Shown here one piece after another: positions 24,001-34,465 of a stretch of 64,000 bases of DNA. The first letter of the stretch is position 1, and each line of letters opens with the position of its first letter. Location of the stretch: assembly GCF_037975245.1 (NCBI RefSeq), contig NC_092578.1:8202501-8266500 (forward strand), given 5' to 3'. This stretch comes from Apostichopus japonicus. Its lineage: Eukaryota; Echinodermata; Holothuroidea; Aspidochirotida; Stichopodidae. The notes under the pieces were generated by a model, which saw nothing but the letters and a program-made list of their open reading frames with translations, made no database searches and was not told the DNA's origin. Both the position numbers and the translations under genes were made by a program.

Positions 24001-27000
24001 TCAGACTCCATCAGATCTCACTCTAAGCTTGGCCTTGTAACACTCACAGGAATGTGTACAGACTTCGTGTACGGCTGTGAATACAAAGATATCACTCTGA
24101 GCTTGGCCTTGATACAATAGACAGGAATGTATTACAGACTTCGTGTACAGATGTGAATACAAAAGATCTCACTCTAAGCATGATACAATACAGTGTACAT
24201 AGGAATGTGTACAGACCTTGCATATGACTGTGATTCAACAGATTTCTCAAATAACAAATATCTGAACAACATATTATGAAGCAGAACTATTTAGGGAATT
24301 CTGGAACGTTTAAACTCTCCAAGAGATTGCTAACTTGCAACTTCACCGGGGAAATTTCCATCTAAATCGCTATTTGACTTTCAGAAATTTTAAATTTTCT
24401 CGCTACAGTGTAGCTTGCTAATGATAGAGTTTTTTCATATACCCAATAGACTGCCACAAAAGAAATTCCTTTCAGTATAAAAAACTGCAGTTCAGCTTTT
24501 GAATTTGGTTTTTTTTTTCTGGATTGAATGCAAAATTTTACAAACTGGAGTGGGGTGGGTGGGGGGGCGGGGGAATTATCTATATGTTATCATAAAGCAG
24601 CTAAAAAGGCAGCTGAAATTTTGTGCTCCATCTTCAATAGCTTAATATCTTACGTTAGGATAATATGTGTGGTGGTCCATTGTATGCAAACACATTGTAA
24701 GAATAAAATAGGATGTCAGGTGCTAATGGAAGATTTGAAAAAAGTGAAAAGGAGGCTCTGGGGTCCTTGGAAGCCGACCCTTATGCAGGGGGTCTGAGGA
24801 TCCTTCCCCCCTCCCCCCATGAAAATGAATATAAATTTAGATGTGAAATGTTGCATTCTGAGGCATATTTTGATTATAACTTGCATCATCAGTTTCATAA
24901 TTGTAGATATAACAGGTTGTGCCATCACACCCACCTTCTCCTGCCTGGCCATTCTGCCATCGGTGTACCCCTGTACAGCCCAAAACCATGGATATGACGT
25001 GCCTCTCATATAAACTTAAGTCAGTCAATGCATGTAAAAATGTAAGTTTTTTCATTTGTCTTGCCTTCTCATGCTGGTGGTTGTCAGGTTAGCAGATGGT
25101 TCATATTTGTTGCTTCATCACCCTGGAGACCCTCAAGCATTCATCTACTCCACAGCGGAGGAAGAGACAGCCCACAGGTAACAATTGAATGAATTGAATG
25201 AATTTGAATTTATTGTCCACAATTGGAAATTTGGCTTACACAGGTCGATATGTTTCACTTTATTGCAGACCCTCTCATGATACAAGTACTCTAACGATGG
25301 TAATTGAGCACCGATTACACGCCAAGCAACTTTCTTAGATTGCTCAAGCATCTTTACATCAATTTTTGCACCATTTGCAAAGTAACAAATTATGTTGTAC
25401 ATCAAAACACTTTGAATGAGGGATTTATAGAACAAGGTCATGATTGTTTTATCCACTCTGAGGTTCTTCAGTTTTCTCAAAGAAATACAGCCTCTGATAC
25501 AGCCTCAATTGTAGTAGTCGTCATGGTAACTGCAGTAAGTAGCATAATGCAGAAAGTATCATGCAACATGTTGTACCAGTGGGCATCAGTTTGTTTATTG
25601 CACACATTCATAGTGTTAACTTAGTCTTAGGCTTGGTAATATTACTAGGGGCTATTTCAACAATGGGGAAGGAGGGGCAGGGGGGGCGGGGAGGTGAGTA
25701 GATGTTGGTTTGACAGTGTATAGCTTAAGCAGTGTAGCAATGGTATGCTTGTGAATATTATGGGCAATTTGTGATGAAGTACTTACACAAAAATAAAGAG
25801 GCATAGAAAAATCTAACGTAATGTCATGAGGTTATTTCTATCTTTTTTCACTTGCTTGATTTATAAGGTAATTTTGTTATGTCAAAAGTAGAATGCTGAG
25901 AGGGCTACATGATGCAGCCAGGCTGTGAAGGACATAATTAATCGAGCTAGACAGTTTCACACAATGAGGAACTTCATGGTGCGACACTTATGCCGAAAAG
26001 TTTGTCCCATTGGTGGAAGACATGGTGTTGTGCAACATGGTTTTCTCATTTGCCAAAAGTAATTATTTTTTGGAAAGATGAGATGAATTTGCACAATTAC
26101 TTGTGGCCATGTCACGTGACTTTGTGGTAACATTTTGACTAAATTTTCATCCATTCTCAGATTTATTATTCATGACCTCCATTCAAAACATCAGCAGGCC
26201 AAGTTGCAACGTACCCCCCCTGAGGTGATCCCATGGGCACCCCTGGATCCTAATTTAGTCCTACCAGGAAAGCCGATGGGGCCAGTTGCCTGTATCTTTC
26301 CAACACCACCATATTTTGAATCCAAAGGTGAGCATGTCAGTTTCCTTTTGAAACAAAGTGAACTGTTAACTGTTCACAGTTGTAACATTTCGTCAAAGTT
26401 AAAACAAGCAAGGAAATAAATCCAACTTCATGACTATTATTTTTGAAAAGAAAAAAAGAATGGATCGAATTATGCATCACATTAATGTTCAGACATCATT
26501 TTTTAAAGCATTTTGTTTTTTGCTGTGCAAAGCACGTTGATGAATTTCCCATATAAACTAAAACACACTTGCAGAATTTCCGGATTTTTGCAAATCGAAT
26601 AATATTACAGGAATGAGTATTTTGGATAATGAACGTTGTAGAATTCAAAGTGTTTGTTTTGAGCTCACTCGCTAAGTAATGTTCATGTGGTCCATAGTCA
26701 TCTAGACGAGTGTTTTATGTTCATCAATTTGCGATCAAGTATCAAATGAGGCTTTGGATGGACTATTCTGGCAATTTGCAACCAAACTTAGAGAAAGATA
26801 GCTTTTAATTTCATTAGAAACCATAATGGAATTAAAAATAATTATCTGACCAGGTAGTTAACAGTCTATTGACTTGCAAAATAAAACTCATTTCCAATTA
26901 TTGTCCGTTGGAGATAAATCAGGCAACCTTTTTGCATCTCTTCTCGCAAGAAACATCGTTACTGGACTGTGCATGCTGTAACACTTTAACGTTTGAAAAA

Positions 27001-27533
27001 CAACATTTTTTGTAGAAATTGCAATGGTAAACCGATAGGTTTACAAGGTATTCAACATTTCATAATGAGCCTGAAAGGTGTTGGATAATTGACACTTTTG
27101 TCTCAACTTGATGAAATGGTTCAGACAAGAATCATTGTTACTGCTTGTTATACTGTGACAGTTTTAATACCTAGTACCTTAAAAGTAAAAAAAAAAACAT
27201 AAAAGTGAAAAAAAAACTAATAAGTTAAAGTAAAAATTCAATAATTTCATTATCCTTTAGATAAAAAACTGTTGGAGTATGAATGGTCTTTAGTTCAATG
27301 CAGCTTTAAGTCATCATAAGTTGATGATCTTTCTCCTTTGATTCATGTGACATTTCATTCTTAAAACTGTTTTAATTTTTCTTATTAAACATTTACAACC
27401 AGAGTACTACAAGTCAAGACGCTTCAATCCACACGAAGGAGTGCCGTCCGAAAAGAAAAAGAACAAGAAGAAAAAGAAGCGAAACAAGAAAAGCGAACCT
27501 CACAACATAGAAGCAGCAGGGACTATTAAATAG
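12059..27533 (+). CDS. ICE2: Little elongation complex subunit 2 (ICE2/NARG2), 13 coding exons
   Basis: Coding exons: 12059-12096, 13101-13440, 15208-15327, 15742-15879, 16085-16183, 16527-16677, 17844-19945, 20451-20580, 20871-20952, 23396-23446, 25088-25177, 26161-26327, 27403-27533. Phases agree at every junction and the total is 1,212 residues plus TAG, longer than human ICE2 (about 980). Diagnostic stretches shared with vertebrate ICE2 are the QWEIP region (about residue 285), an acidic DITSLETFGV motif (about 417), LPxxVxxxLEHQPWFG (about 998), and a C-terminal block with DGSYLL and PWAPLDPNLVLPGKP (NARG2_C domain). The long exon 7 is low-complexity, charged and probably disordered. ICE2 is known to join ICE1, ZC3H8 and ELL in the nuclear little elongation complex, which promotes snRNA gene transcription. 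The Lys-rich last exon could act as a nuclear signal. Confidence 0.92.
12241..12310 (+). repeat. Short tandem tttctccctactgg copies
   Basis: Three to four copies of a unit close to tttctccctactgg lie at the start of ICE2 intron 1. Confidence 0.6.
12440..12837 (+). repeat. Retroelement 3' end with (TCTTA)n tail
   Basis: The segment ends in a gaagcgggtttaataaag phrase followed by four tandem tctta units. Such an AATAAA-like signal with a short pentamer tail is typical of the 3' ends of CR1/L2-type LINEs and the SINEs that borrow them. The 5' limit is a guess. It lies in ICE2 intron 1. Confidence 0.5.
13101..13440 (+). CDS. ICE2: ICE2 coding exon 2
   Basis: 340 bp, from a ttccag acceptor to a gtaagt donor. 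It encodes residues 13-126 (NDGPVPDEFITEASYRTL...KHWM) and restores the Trp codon split at exon 1. It corresponds to the N-terminal part of vertebrate ICE2 around FFSRENYKDHS. Confidence 0.92.
14354..14903. mobile_element. hAT-like MITE with perfect 8-bp target duplication
   Basis: The element proper is 14362-14895 (534 bp), in ICE2 intron 2. It is flanked on both sides by atgccatc (14354-14361 and 14896-14903), an exact 8-bp duplication as made by hAT transposases. Ends are CAGTGCTGGACTTA and TAAATCCAGCACAG, an inverted pair with two mismatches in 14. No transposase is encoded. Confidence 0.85.
15208..15327 (+). CDS. ICE2: ICE2 coding exon 3
   Basis: 120 bp, phase 0 at both ends, with a ccatcag acceptor and gtaagt donor. 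It encodes NMHKQIMQEQEEFQKF and continues to EDYLN, matching the vertebrate segment KKHVNEEVTEFLKF. Confidence 0.92.
15564..15675. repeat. Long hairpin, arms ~40 bp
   Basis: The left arm runs from gtaagttggcctgacg through gatcctagcaggatcttctt. After an 11-bp loop the right arm is its near-exact reverse complement, ending ggccaacttac; outer bases extend the pairing. The core repeats the gatcctgctaggatcgaaacg motif seen downstream of the Penelope-like relic at 8950. It lies inside ICE2 intron 3. Confidence 0.85.
15742..15879 (+). CDS. ICE2: ICE2 coding exon 4
   Basis: 138 bp, phase 0 at both ends, acceptor gcccag and donor gtaagg. It encodes KRLEANRQRVLEYPRLYRM and ends SPMYK, residues 167-212. 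Confidence 0.92.
16085..16183 (+). CDS. ICE2: ICE2 coding exon 5
   Basis: 99 bp, phase 0, acceptor tacacag and donor gtatga. It encodes NDVHLLSCKKLNAKKG and ends LEKER, residues 213-245. Confidence 0.88.
16527..16677 (+). CDS. ICE2: ICE2 coding exon 6
   Basis: 151 bp, acceptor ccaaag, donor gtttgt (weak match). It encodes LTTLIDNHQVENYPHQWEIP, the most recognisable block, matching LFTLLNNHGPTYKEQWEIP of vertebrate ICE2. It ends one base into a Gly codon completed by exon 7. Confidence 0.92.
17844..19945 (+). CDS. ICE2: ICE2 coding exon 7 (long, low complexity)
   Basis: 2,102 bp, acceptor tatccag, donor gtgagt. It encodes residues 296-996. The first 40 residues (KTVVLEDPFMRHRYYP...) are conserved. 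Two acidic repeats follow, DDITSLETL near residue 378 and DEDITSLETFGV near 417; vertebrates have one. The rest is rich in Glu, Lys, Ser and Asp with scattered RRLTR boxes, and is probably disordered. The open frame continues past the donor to 19984, but joining to exon 8 is supported by the matching LPxxVxxxLEHQPW block there. Confidence 0.92.
20451..20580 (+). CDS. ICE2: ICE2 coding exon 8
   Basis: 130 bp, acceptor ctggcag, donor gtaggt. It encodes ILPANVVTKLEHQPWFGFEQ and goes on to MWLKAAFFPHS, aligning with VLPKVEYQACYGVEALTESE of vertebrate ICE2. This opens the conserved C-terminal domain. Confidence 0.92.
20871..20952 (+). CDS. ICE2: ICE2 coding exon 9
   Basis: 82 bp, acceptor attgcag, donor CA/GTGAGT. 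It encodes GRIHCQSSNIMNWEIL and ends SQF. The donor is followed within about 8 bases by the 12-bp tandem repeat that fills the start of intron 9. Confidence 0.85.
20961..21590 (+). repeat. 12-bp polypyrimidine minisatellite in ICE2 intron 9
   Basis: About 52 copies of a unit close to tttactactctc, with a few point variants (tttacc, tctact, ttcact). Because the unit is a multiple of three and lacks stops in several frames, it produces long false reading frames on both strands. Confidence 0.95.
21606..21760 (+). repeat. Three tandem ~51-bp repeats
   Basis: Three copies of a unit starting attgtgtcacaatgtcac and ending ttgtgataa(att)aag directly follow the 12-bp array in intron 9. Starts are at 21606, 21656 and 21707. 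Confidence 0.9.
21921..23217 (+). repeat. 31-bp satellite array in ICE2 intron 9
   Basis: About 42 copies of a 31-bp unit that contains cacatggttaataaatc and atatggtgtatgta. Copies in the middle are nearly identical. Those at both edges are more diverged, and a variant lacking the catatg hexamer (ttaataacacatacagtg) recurs at intervals, suggesting higher-order duplication. Confidence 0.95.
23396..23446 (+). CDS. ICE2: ICE2 coding exon 10
   Basis: Only 51 bp, acceptor cttccag, donor gtaagt. It encodes PAYATKVLHNIFTKLL, aligning with NILQHILKKLSSL of vertebrate ICE2. Phase 2 on both sides. Confidence 0.88.
24755..24825 (+). repeat. G/C-rich repeat fragment shared with 37870-37950
   Basis: The phrase ctggggtccttggaagccgac and its continuation to a C-run recurs in inverse orientation at 37870-37950 with about three quarters identity by eye. 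It is part of an unidentified dispersed repeat in ICE2 intron 10. Confidence 0.45.
25088..25177 (+). CDS. ICE2: ICE2 coding exon 11
   Basis: 90 bp, acceptor ttgtcag, donor gtaaca. It encodes LADGSYLLLHHPGDPQAFIY and continues to TAHR. It matches LQEGSYLLSHAAEDSSLLIY of vertebrate ICE2. Confidence 0.92.
25184..25500 (-). mobile_element. Antisense LINE fragment (thumb and C-terminus) with ATTCA tail
   Basis: On the minus strand the sequence reads FLRKLKNLRVDKTIMTLFYK, then SLIQSVLMYNIICYF and later VIGAQLPSLEYLYHERV. This is the thumb and C-terminal pattern of Rex/CR1-type non-LTR reverse transcriptases. The 3' end is an ataaattcaaattcattcaa-type tail with repeated ATTCA, only about six bases from the exon 11 donor. 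Stops near the end show it is dead. Confidence 0.7.
26161..26327 (+). CDS. ICE2: ICE2 coding exon 12
   Basis: 167 bp, acceptor tctcag, donor gtgagc. It encodes FIIHDLHSKHQQAKLQRTPP and then VIPWAPLDPNLVLPGKP, aligning with SVPWVPLDPSLLLPYHIHHG, the most conserved part of the NARG2_C domain. Confidence 0.93.
27403..27533 (+). CDS. ICE2: ICE2 coding exon 13 (stop codon)
   Basis: 131 bp of coding sequence after an acceptor aaccag, ending in TAG. It encodes YYKSRRFNPHEGVPSEKK followed by a run of Lys/Asn/Arg. The basic tail resembles a nuclear localisation signal. Confidence 0.85.
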
Positions 27534-28010
27534 TAGCCCAAATATTCCTAGATATGGTCTAATGGGGGGGGGGGCAAGGGGGGACAAAGTCTTCAAAACC
27601 TTAGAACAAGCTGCTAATCAGGATTCTATCTCACGGCGTGGATTGTCCGTACTTATATTGTGTTTGCAAGATTAAATGGTGATAAAATGAGGGTGAGGTA
27701 ATCTACACGAAATTTATGTCGCCAATAAGCACGGCTTCTTCTGACTTCACTAAATTTATAGCCCGACTGTATCCTCTTGACCTAGTTTAGTCTTTACGAC
27801 TGACTCTGGCATTCTGAATGAAGAATGAGTGCACATCCTCATTGTTACAGTTGTTATAACTAGGTTGTATTAATTGCAAGCAGCCTCTTCACTGCCGTTC
27901 GGGAAAAATGCCTCCTCTTGATGTTCCCCGATTTTAGCCAGAGAGACTTGGCAAATTCTTGATCATTTGTAGTCTGTAAGTATACACACACGCTGCCCGG
28001 ATATCCACAT
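27534..28010. other. ICE2 3' flank, probable 3' UTR
   Basis: Downstream of the stop codon there is a G-run near 27566-27577 and no coding sequence. No polyadenylation signal could be chosen with confidence. Confidence 0.4.
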
Positions 28011-28180
28011 CATTCGACTATCCACAACATTCGACTATCCGCAGCATTCGACTATCCGCAACATTCGACTATCCACAACATTCGACTATCCGCAACATTC
28101 GACTATCCGCATCATTCGACTATCCGTAACATTCGACTATCTGCAGCATTCGACTATCCGCAGCATTCGACTATCCGTAG
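28011..28180 (+). repeat. 17-bp minisatellite, ten units
   Basis: Ten head-to-tail copies of a unit close to cattcgactatccgcaa lie without interruption, differing only at two to three positions (cca/ccg/ctg and the last two bases). Confidence 0.95.
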
Positions 28181-28420
28181 GATTCCATGTCATGATGGTC
28201 GAGTTCAGTAAGGACACAATCGATCGTGCGAAACATTGCCGGCATAAAAATCACAAAAATATAAGACTTCTTCGCAGACCTTAAAAATAGTTTTCTGTTT
28301 ACGATGGATTAATTCTGTCAATTTGTGAACTGTTTGGTTGTAGCGACAAGAAATGCACCTTTCTGTTACCTCACTTTGTGGCTTTTAATAAAAGTGATAT
28401 GATACATCGGTTGGTTTATG

Positions 28421-28712
28421 AGAGCGTGGTGGCCAATTGGCTAAGGCGTCGGACTCGTGATGCAAGGGTTGCCGGTTCGATTCCTGCCTAGTTCATTACG
28501 TTGTGTCCTTGGGCAAGATGCTTTATCTCAATTGCCTCTCTCCACCCAGGGGTTAAATGGGTACCTGTGAGGTAACTTGTCATTGGGTGCAGTATATAAC
28601 TGCTGCCGACTGGAGGGATTTGTCTCTGGGACAGGTTATCATTGACCAGGGGTAATATAACGTCTGTAAAGCGCTTTGAGAACTATCGCTGGTATAAAGC
28701 AAATATATTAGG
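28421..28712 (+). mobile_element. tRNA-derived SINE
   Basis: The 5' part has an A-box-like tggccaattgg and a perfect B box ggttcgattcc spaced as in a tRNA. It is followed by an unrelated body and a 3' tail gtaaagcgctttgagaac with an aaagc-rich end, a tail type shared with L2/CR1-like LINEs. The tRNA part cannot fold as a functional tRNA because of its flanks. The family is not named. Confidence 0.75.
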
Positions 28713-29859
28713 GGCTATCCTCTTGCTTTGATTCAGTTTAATTCATCAAGGTATACTAGATCCTAGATTAATTTACTCATTATATTTTAACCAGTGAGGC
28801 TAATCAATCGAATTGGCCGGACTGATAAGTTTAGCCACAGACTTGAGATCAGCTCATCAGAAGCAATAGAAAAGTTTGATAAGAAGAAACATGACTTGTT
28901 GTATTTTCTCAAAGAGTTTGTTAATGTTTACAGAATAATTCCAATTGGTCTTTACCTAGCTGTTCTAACCATTGATGGTGGTTTTATCGCACATACTGTA
29001 GACAGTTCTGTTCGTTTTCCCTCTTCCACCCCTCCCAGACAATTTTGTGTTTGTTGTTTTGAGGTAGTGCCAGGATACGTTGACAAGAAATATTTGATAT
29101 GAATGGTTTTATTGACCATTGCTGACCTCAATGACCTTGGAACAACCACAGAATCACTCGGGGGGGGGGGGGGGTGATTGAGCTTCAACATACCATACCA
29201 AAAATTAGTAAAGGCTGAAATTGTTAATAAATTTCAGGTTTAGATTAATGTTGCTCTTTGGCAATAATTCAAGAAACTATAAAATTGGCATAGTTGGTTA
29301 ACAAAATTCCACAAAAAAATGAACAAGCAAGAAATTTCAAAATGTTTGCAAAAATCTCAAAAAGTTTTATTTCTTAAAAAAAGGGAAAACATATTCTGCA
29401 TATGAAAACTCATAGGATGGTTTACAGTAACTTTACGATGCTAACCAAGAAATCAAACATTCTGTATAAAGGTTAAAAGCAATGATGATATCTTTGATGT
29501 TTGCTCTGTGCTTTAGTTTTATCCTTCACTGTTTGATTTCACTGTTAATTTTATCAGATGCAGTGAGAAAGAGATAGATTTATACTTCTGGTAAGGTCCA
29601 GTGTCGAAACGATCAAAGCAATGAAGTATGTCCCTAACTTTCATGCATACTTTAAATTTTACAGTTATAATTTTTCCATGGCTGAAATAACTGGTGCAAT
29701 TGCCTCAGCATACAAAACTGATGCTTCCTACTAGCACTGTAGACATTTTAGCTGGCTTTGTCAAGACTGTATTTGGATTAAGACTGTGTTAGCAACACTG
29801 TGTTAACAATTTGACTTTCAATCATGGCAGCTACAGTGTGTATCAGTGCAGCTACACAC

Positions 29860-29904
<45 letters not shown>

Positions 29905-32829
29905 ACAGTACCCGACACCAGGGGACACACAATGTTACTGTACACCACCGTACACCTACGTAGATTGTGCATGGCCTTGCTATTACTGTAATACTGATAA
30001 CGGTAATCTTTTAAAAACTGACATTTTCCTCCTCATTTACCTTATTTTTGAATATTTTATTAGACAGTGGTATTCATGAGGAAGGTTACTCTGGTAGTTC
30101 AAATCTTTGAAATACATTAAAAGTCTAACACACCCATACCTTGAGATATTGATGCTTAAGCATCCAAAAGGTACTATGTTAATTACTTTCAAGGAAAAAG
30201 CAATCTTTTATTTCTTTACTCTTACAAAATTTAATAACATGAAAATGATTTAATAAATCTTTTTCATAAATTAATTTTCTTATTTTTTTTTTTGGTAGTA
30301 ACAAGAAGGTTAGTTAAAATCTGTTGTTTTGCACAAATATTTACGTCAGTGTCTAAATTGCACATATGGTAAAACAGCATTTATGTAAGGCTAGAGAAAC
30401 ATATTTCAACTTATGCCAAATATGATATAGTATAATAACTTTTATTCGCACTGTAATGGGAAAGTACAAAAGAACCCTGAAAACCCACTCTGTGATTAAA
30501 ATTTAATTCTACGAAAAATTTCATCAGGAACAAAGGAATAAACTTCAAAGGTTTTCAAATGAGTTGGTTGCAACTGTGGAGGTATTGTAGTAAGATTGAG
30601 TGGAATGTTTATTTTTTTTTTGATTTTTTTTTTTGGTAATCCCTCGTTCGGAGGGAGAGAGATTGGAACTGACAGCAGAGACCAAGGCAAACTGCTACTT
30701 TCAAGACAACATTTTTTTTTTCAAACATAATTTGCATAGAGAATTACTGTTGTTTATCTGACGACATTAATTTGACACAAAAATAAAATGTCAATCTTTG
30801 CAAGCATCTATGTAATTGCACAATGAGGCAAACACTTGTAAGTAATTAATATTAAAAATGAATATATACAAAAGTACAACTTTAAGTGACTTTTAATAGC
30901 AAAATATCATTTTGTAAATTGCACCAAAAGTCTCTACCTATAGAATTATAGAAAACTATAATGTTGCATAAGATGACCACTTTATGTTTCAACTTGTATG
31001 ACTGTTTGAAAATTTTGCTTCAAAATTGAGAATTTATCTTTATAAGACAAATAGAAAAATCTGCAAGTTTGTCCGAGGAATTGCTAATCAGTTCAATGGT
31101 GCCGGCTATCGCACATTGACACACTTTGACATACGAAAATCATTTCATATATGACTAAAAAATTTGGCACAAAATGTCGCCGCTTCTATCAAAGGAACAC
31201 CACGTCTCAAAGTTTGGAGCAGCCCATTCAAACGTAAACGTTGAGTATTCGAGGCACCAAAATTCTAGCAGTTATTACCTAAGAGCTGTAAAAGGTGTTG
31301 AAAACCACCTTTTCTAGTTTTGGATGCAAAAACTATAATTTTTTCCCAACACATTTGAGGTTCAAAGTATATTAGCAGGGAGTTAGCATTTACCAGTTCC
31401 AGAAAAATAATTTGGTTTAAGTAGGTCTACTTTTCAATCACTTTTTGGAGGAAATACCTTGCTGTATACTTTACCATTTAACAACAAGGCATGCTTCTAT
31501 AAAATACTTCCATGTTTTAACCATAAAAATTTCGACAAGAACCTAAGTTTTGTCTGAAATTTGTCCTGTAAAACATTTTAAACAAAATTGTCAAAATAAA
31601 CCACTTGTCTCTCATACTTCTCTATTTTAAATACTTGATGTATTCCATCAAACAGAGCCTCATTTGTCAAATGCCAAAAAATTTCATAAAATCTAGGAAA
31701 ATATAACAAAAATTTAGGAAAATGACATCTGAAATGAAAGACAGCATGAAAGTATCAATAATTTTAATTGCGAGTTTAGAAGAGTCTTGCTGGGTTTTTT
31801 GGATCACAAATCAGTTTCCTTTTTGTCTCAGCAACTATTGTCCAGTTCTCCTTTGCCTAAGTCTGTCATAAATCTGGCAGATTCTGTCAAGGATAAGAAA
31901 CAATTGTAAAACAATTCACACCTTATTTGAAACTTACAAATAAAAGGGACAAGCCACTTGTCATTATTCAAACATTTATGTTTAAACATCATGGCAAAAA
32001 GTTCATACTTTGCAGCGGGTATTTTACAAACGTGAAAGCAATGACTAGTGAAAAATTATGTGAAAAAACAGCTAATTAACAAATGACTTGTTATCCAGAA
32101 TCACAGAATCTAAAAAATGTGATAAATTATGACTTTCTGACCAGTCTTGAAATCCAAGGAGGCCCCCCTCCCCTTTCCTTCCCCACCCCCCCTTCCCCAG
32201 CACATGTAAGTATTACAGCACTTTTATGCCTTTGAACTCTGTTGGGTCAAATACATGACTTAACTATGCTAATTTAATAACCACCTTAAAAGGAAAGCAA
32301 TATTTTTTTTTTTTTTTGGGGGGGGGGGCTTAATACCCAACAGTGCTCATAAGCAGGCTACCCCTTTTGACATCCACAAAGTTCTTTGGATATGATTTAT
32401 TTGATATAACTGAACATTTCAATTATTTTCATTAGAAAAAATACTTCACTGTTATCTTTTCAAAACAAAACCATGATACAGATAAAGTGGGTATTAACAT
32501 GCTCTGTCCTTAATTCATACGTCTTTTCCAACTTGACGGAAGTAAAGACGCAGGGAATTTGCAATATATGATGTGGTTGAATATACAGTAGCTGTAACAG
32601 TAATGAATTGCTTTTCCATTAACCTATCTATTGTTTTGCTCATAGAGAATGCAACTTGCAGTTTAAAAAGGGCTACAATAAGAATGAACTTCCTGAAGTT
32701 GATACACAAAGCTGGGCGTCCTCGATTAATACAATCACAATGTTAATGTTATAGCAGATCCAGGATACCAGCGTAGCGTTATTTTACATGCCGTGTCTAT
32801 TTCCAAGGCCTTTATAATTATAGACTCAC
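28713..32829. other. Intergenic or 3' region between convergent genes
   Basis: AT-rich sequence with a G-run near 29160-29174 and an AT microsatellite near 29863-29902. Missing 3' exons and the 3' UTR of the minus-strand GPR155-like gene should fall here, since its last recognised exon ends at an intact donor (32829). No DEP-domain exon was recognisable by eye. A candidate minus-strand frame at 30496-30690 was not convincing. Confidence 0.4.
29863..29902. repeat. (AT)n microsatellite
   Basis: Alternating AT run, interrupted by one tgt. Confidence 0.9.
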
Positions 32830-32993
32830 CGGTTGTAGAGACGAGTGAACACTTTTGGTTTCTTCAGTCCAAAGATGATCAGGGTGAAGATACCTTGTCC
32901 GTTAGTGAGGATTTCATCTAAAATGCTCAACAAGACAAATACTCCTGGATAGGGATCGCCAACCGATAGCTTCAAGACATCCACAACCAGACT
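32830..32993 (-). CDS. GPR155: GPR155-like coding exon 10 (last recognised)
   Basis: Acceptor ttcttag, donor CG/GTGAGT. It encodes SLVVDVLKLSVGDPYPGVFV and ends LKKPKVFTRLYNR. It aligns with LSSCLWWLFNQEPGRLYVEL and GFISFGIFGLDKH of human GPR155. The intact donor in phase 2 shows that at least one more exon must follow. Confidence 0.88.
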
Positions 32994-34412
32994 CTAAGAA
33001 ACAGGTGGATGAGAAAAGGAAACGGTCTAATTCAGAAATGTTTTGATGGGGAAGAACAATTCCACACCTGGAACTCTTTAATTTAAAGGTTAAAAGGATG
33101 CATAAATATAACTATATATATATATTTATATATGTATATATAGAGATAAATACATACACATAAATATACATATTTATTTATTTATTTATTTATATACATA
33201 TATATATATTTTATTTTTAACACATAAATATATATATATTTAGTTATCAGGTTTTCAGGTTAAGTCACTAACGCCCATAGATTCCTTTTGCCTTTGGCAA
33301 GGAATGAAATGTTTTGCTGGTGGTAACAAAATACTTGTTTGATGTTCGACTGCCTATTATTTGACCTTCTAGCATAATTTGGGTTGCAAATTAATCGGCC
33401 TTCACCTTAAACAAAAGACAATGCTGTACAATTGAACCAATTCAAAGAGTCTGCAAATATCATATGTATATATAAATATACTGATCATAAGAGACAATTG
33501 CCCCACGATTTAATACTTTCAGTAACTATTATTTATCATTATCACCGAGAATAGGCTGCTGGGTAAATAAAACAAAGATAAAATACAAACCCTCTTTGGC
33601 TAACGTGAAGTTTAACTGACATGTTTTAAGGCACTGTTTACAAAAAGACACAGTACCTTGCATATATATCATGTAACCAGAGATCACATCACTATATCAT
33701 TCAATGCAAATGTGGAATGGGTACAGGAAAGGATTTCGACTGATATATGATTAAGCGTAAATCATGAACATCACAGGCAGAAGAAAAGACAGGGAAAAGA
33801 AATTGCTGTGTGCATTCACACAGAATAATTAACCACATATTCAAGGGTGACATTAAGCACAAACTTCAGGAAAAATAATATCTTTTGAATGTGTTTTATA
33901 AACCATTAATACAAGGTTCTGTTCATCCAGGTTGTTATATGGTTAACCACTTTTAACTTTTGATCAAATTACACTTTAAACATCTGTGGTTCCTCAATGA
34001 CAGTGGCTGGTATACCTAGTCTAAACACACAGATCACTAGCCTAGGTTGGTTACTTGGATACACCACAATAGTCAACATGTACAACTTAATATGTCCTCA
34101 GTCAAAGAACATATTTACAAAACTACACAAAATTTCTCATGGTTAAATTGTGTTGAAATATCATCCACGAATGTTCTGTTGTTCAAATGAAGAACTTTAC
34201 AAGAATACAGTTTGGCTGAGGTATTAACCAAAATATTAAAACAATGGATTAAAATTTACAGTTAGGCCTGTAATGAGGAGCCAACCCTACCATCACTTTT
34301 CGCCTTGGGAGCATTTCAGAGATTTAGCATATTTTAAACAGAACAATTTTGCAAACGGCATATCGAAGCATTTGGGGGTAGAATTAAATGTGTGTATAAA
34401 TATATATATGTA

Positions 34413-34465
<53 letters not shown>

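Noticed and set aside
28421-28520. Functional tRNA gene
   Set aside because: A and B boxes are present, but the acceptor stem does not pair and the sequence runs on into a SINE body and tail.
30496-30690. Minus-strand frame ending FVPDEIFRRIKF as the last exon of the GPR155-like gene
   Set aside because: The best acceptor upstream is out of phase with exon 10, the frame passes through homopolymer A/T runs, and no DEP-domain similarity is visible.
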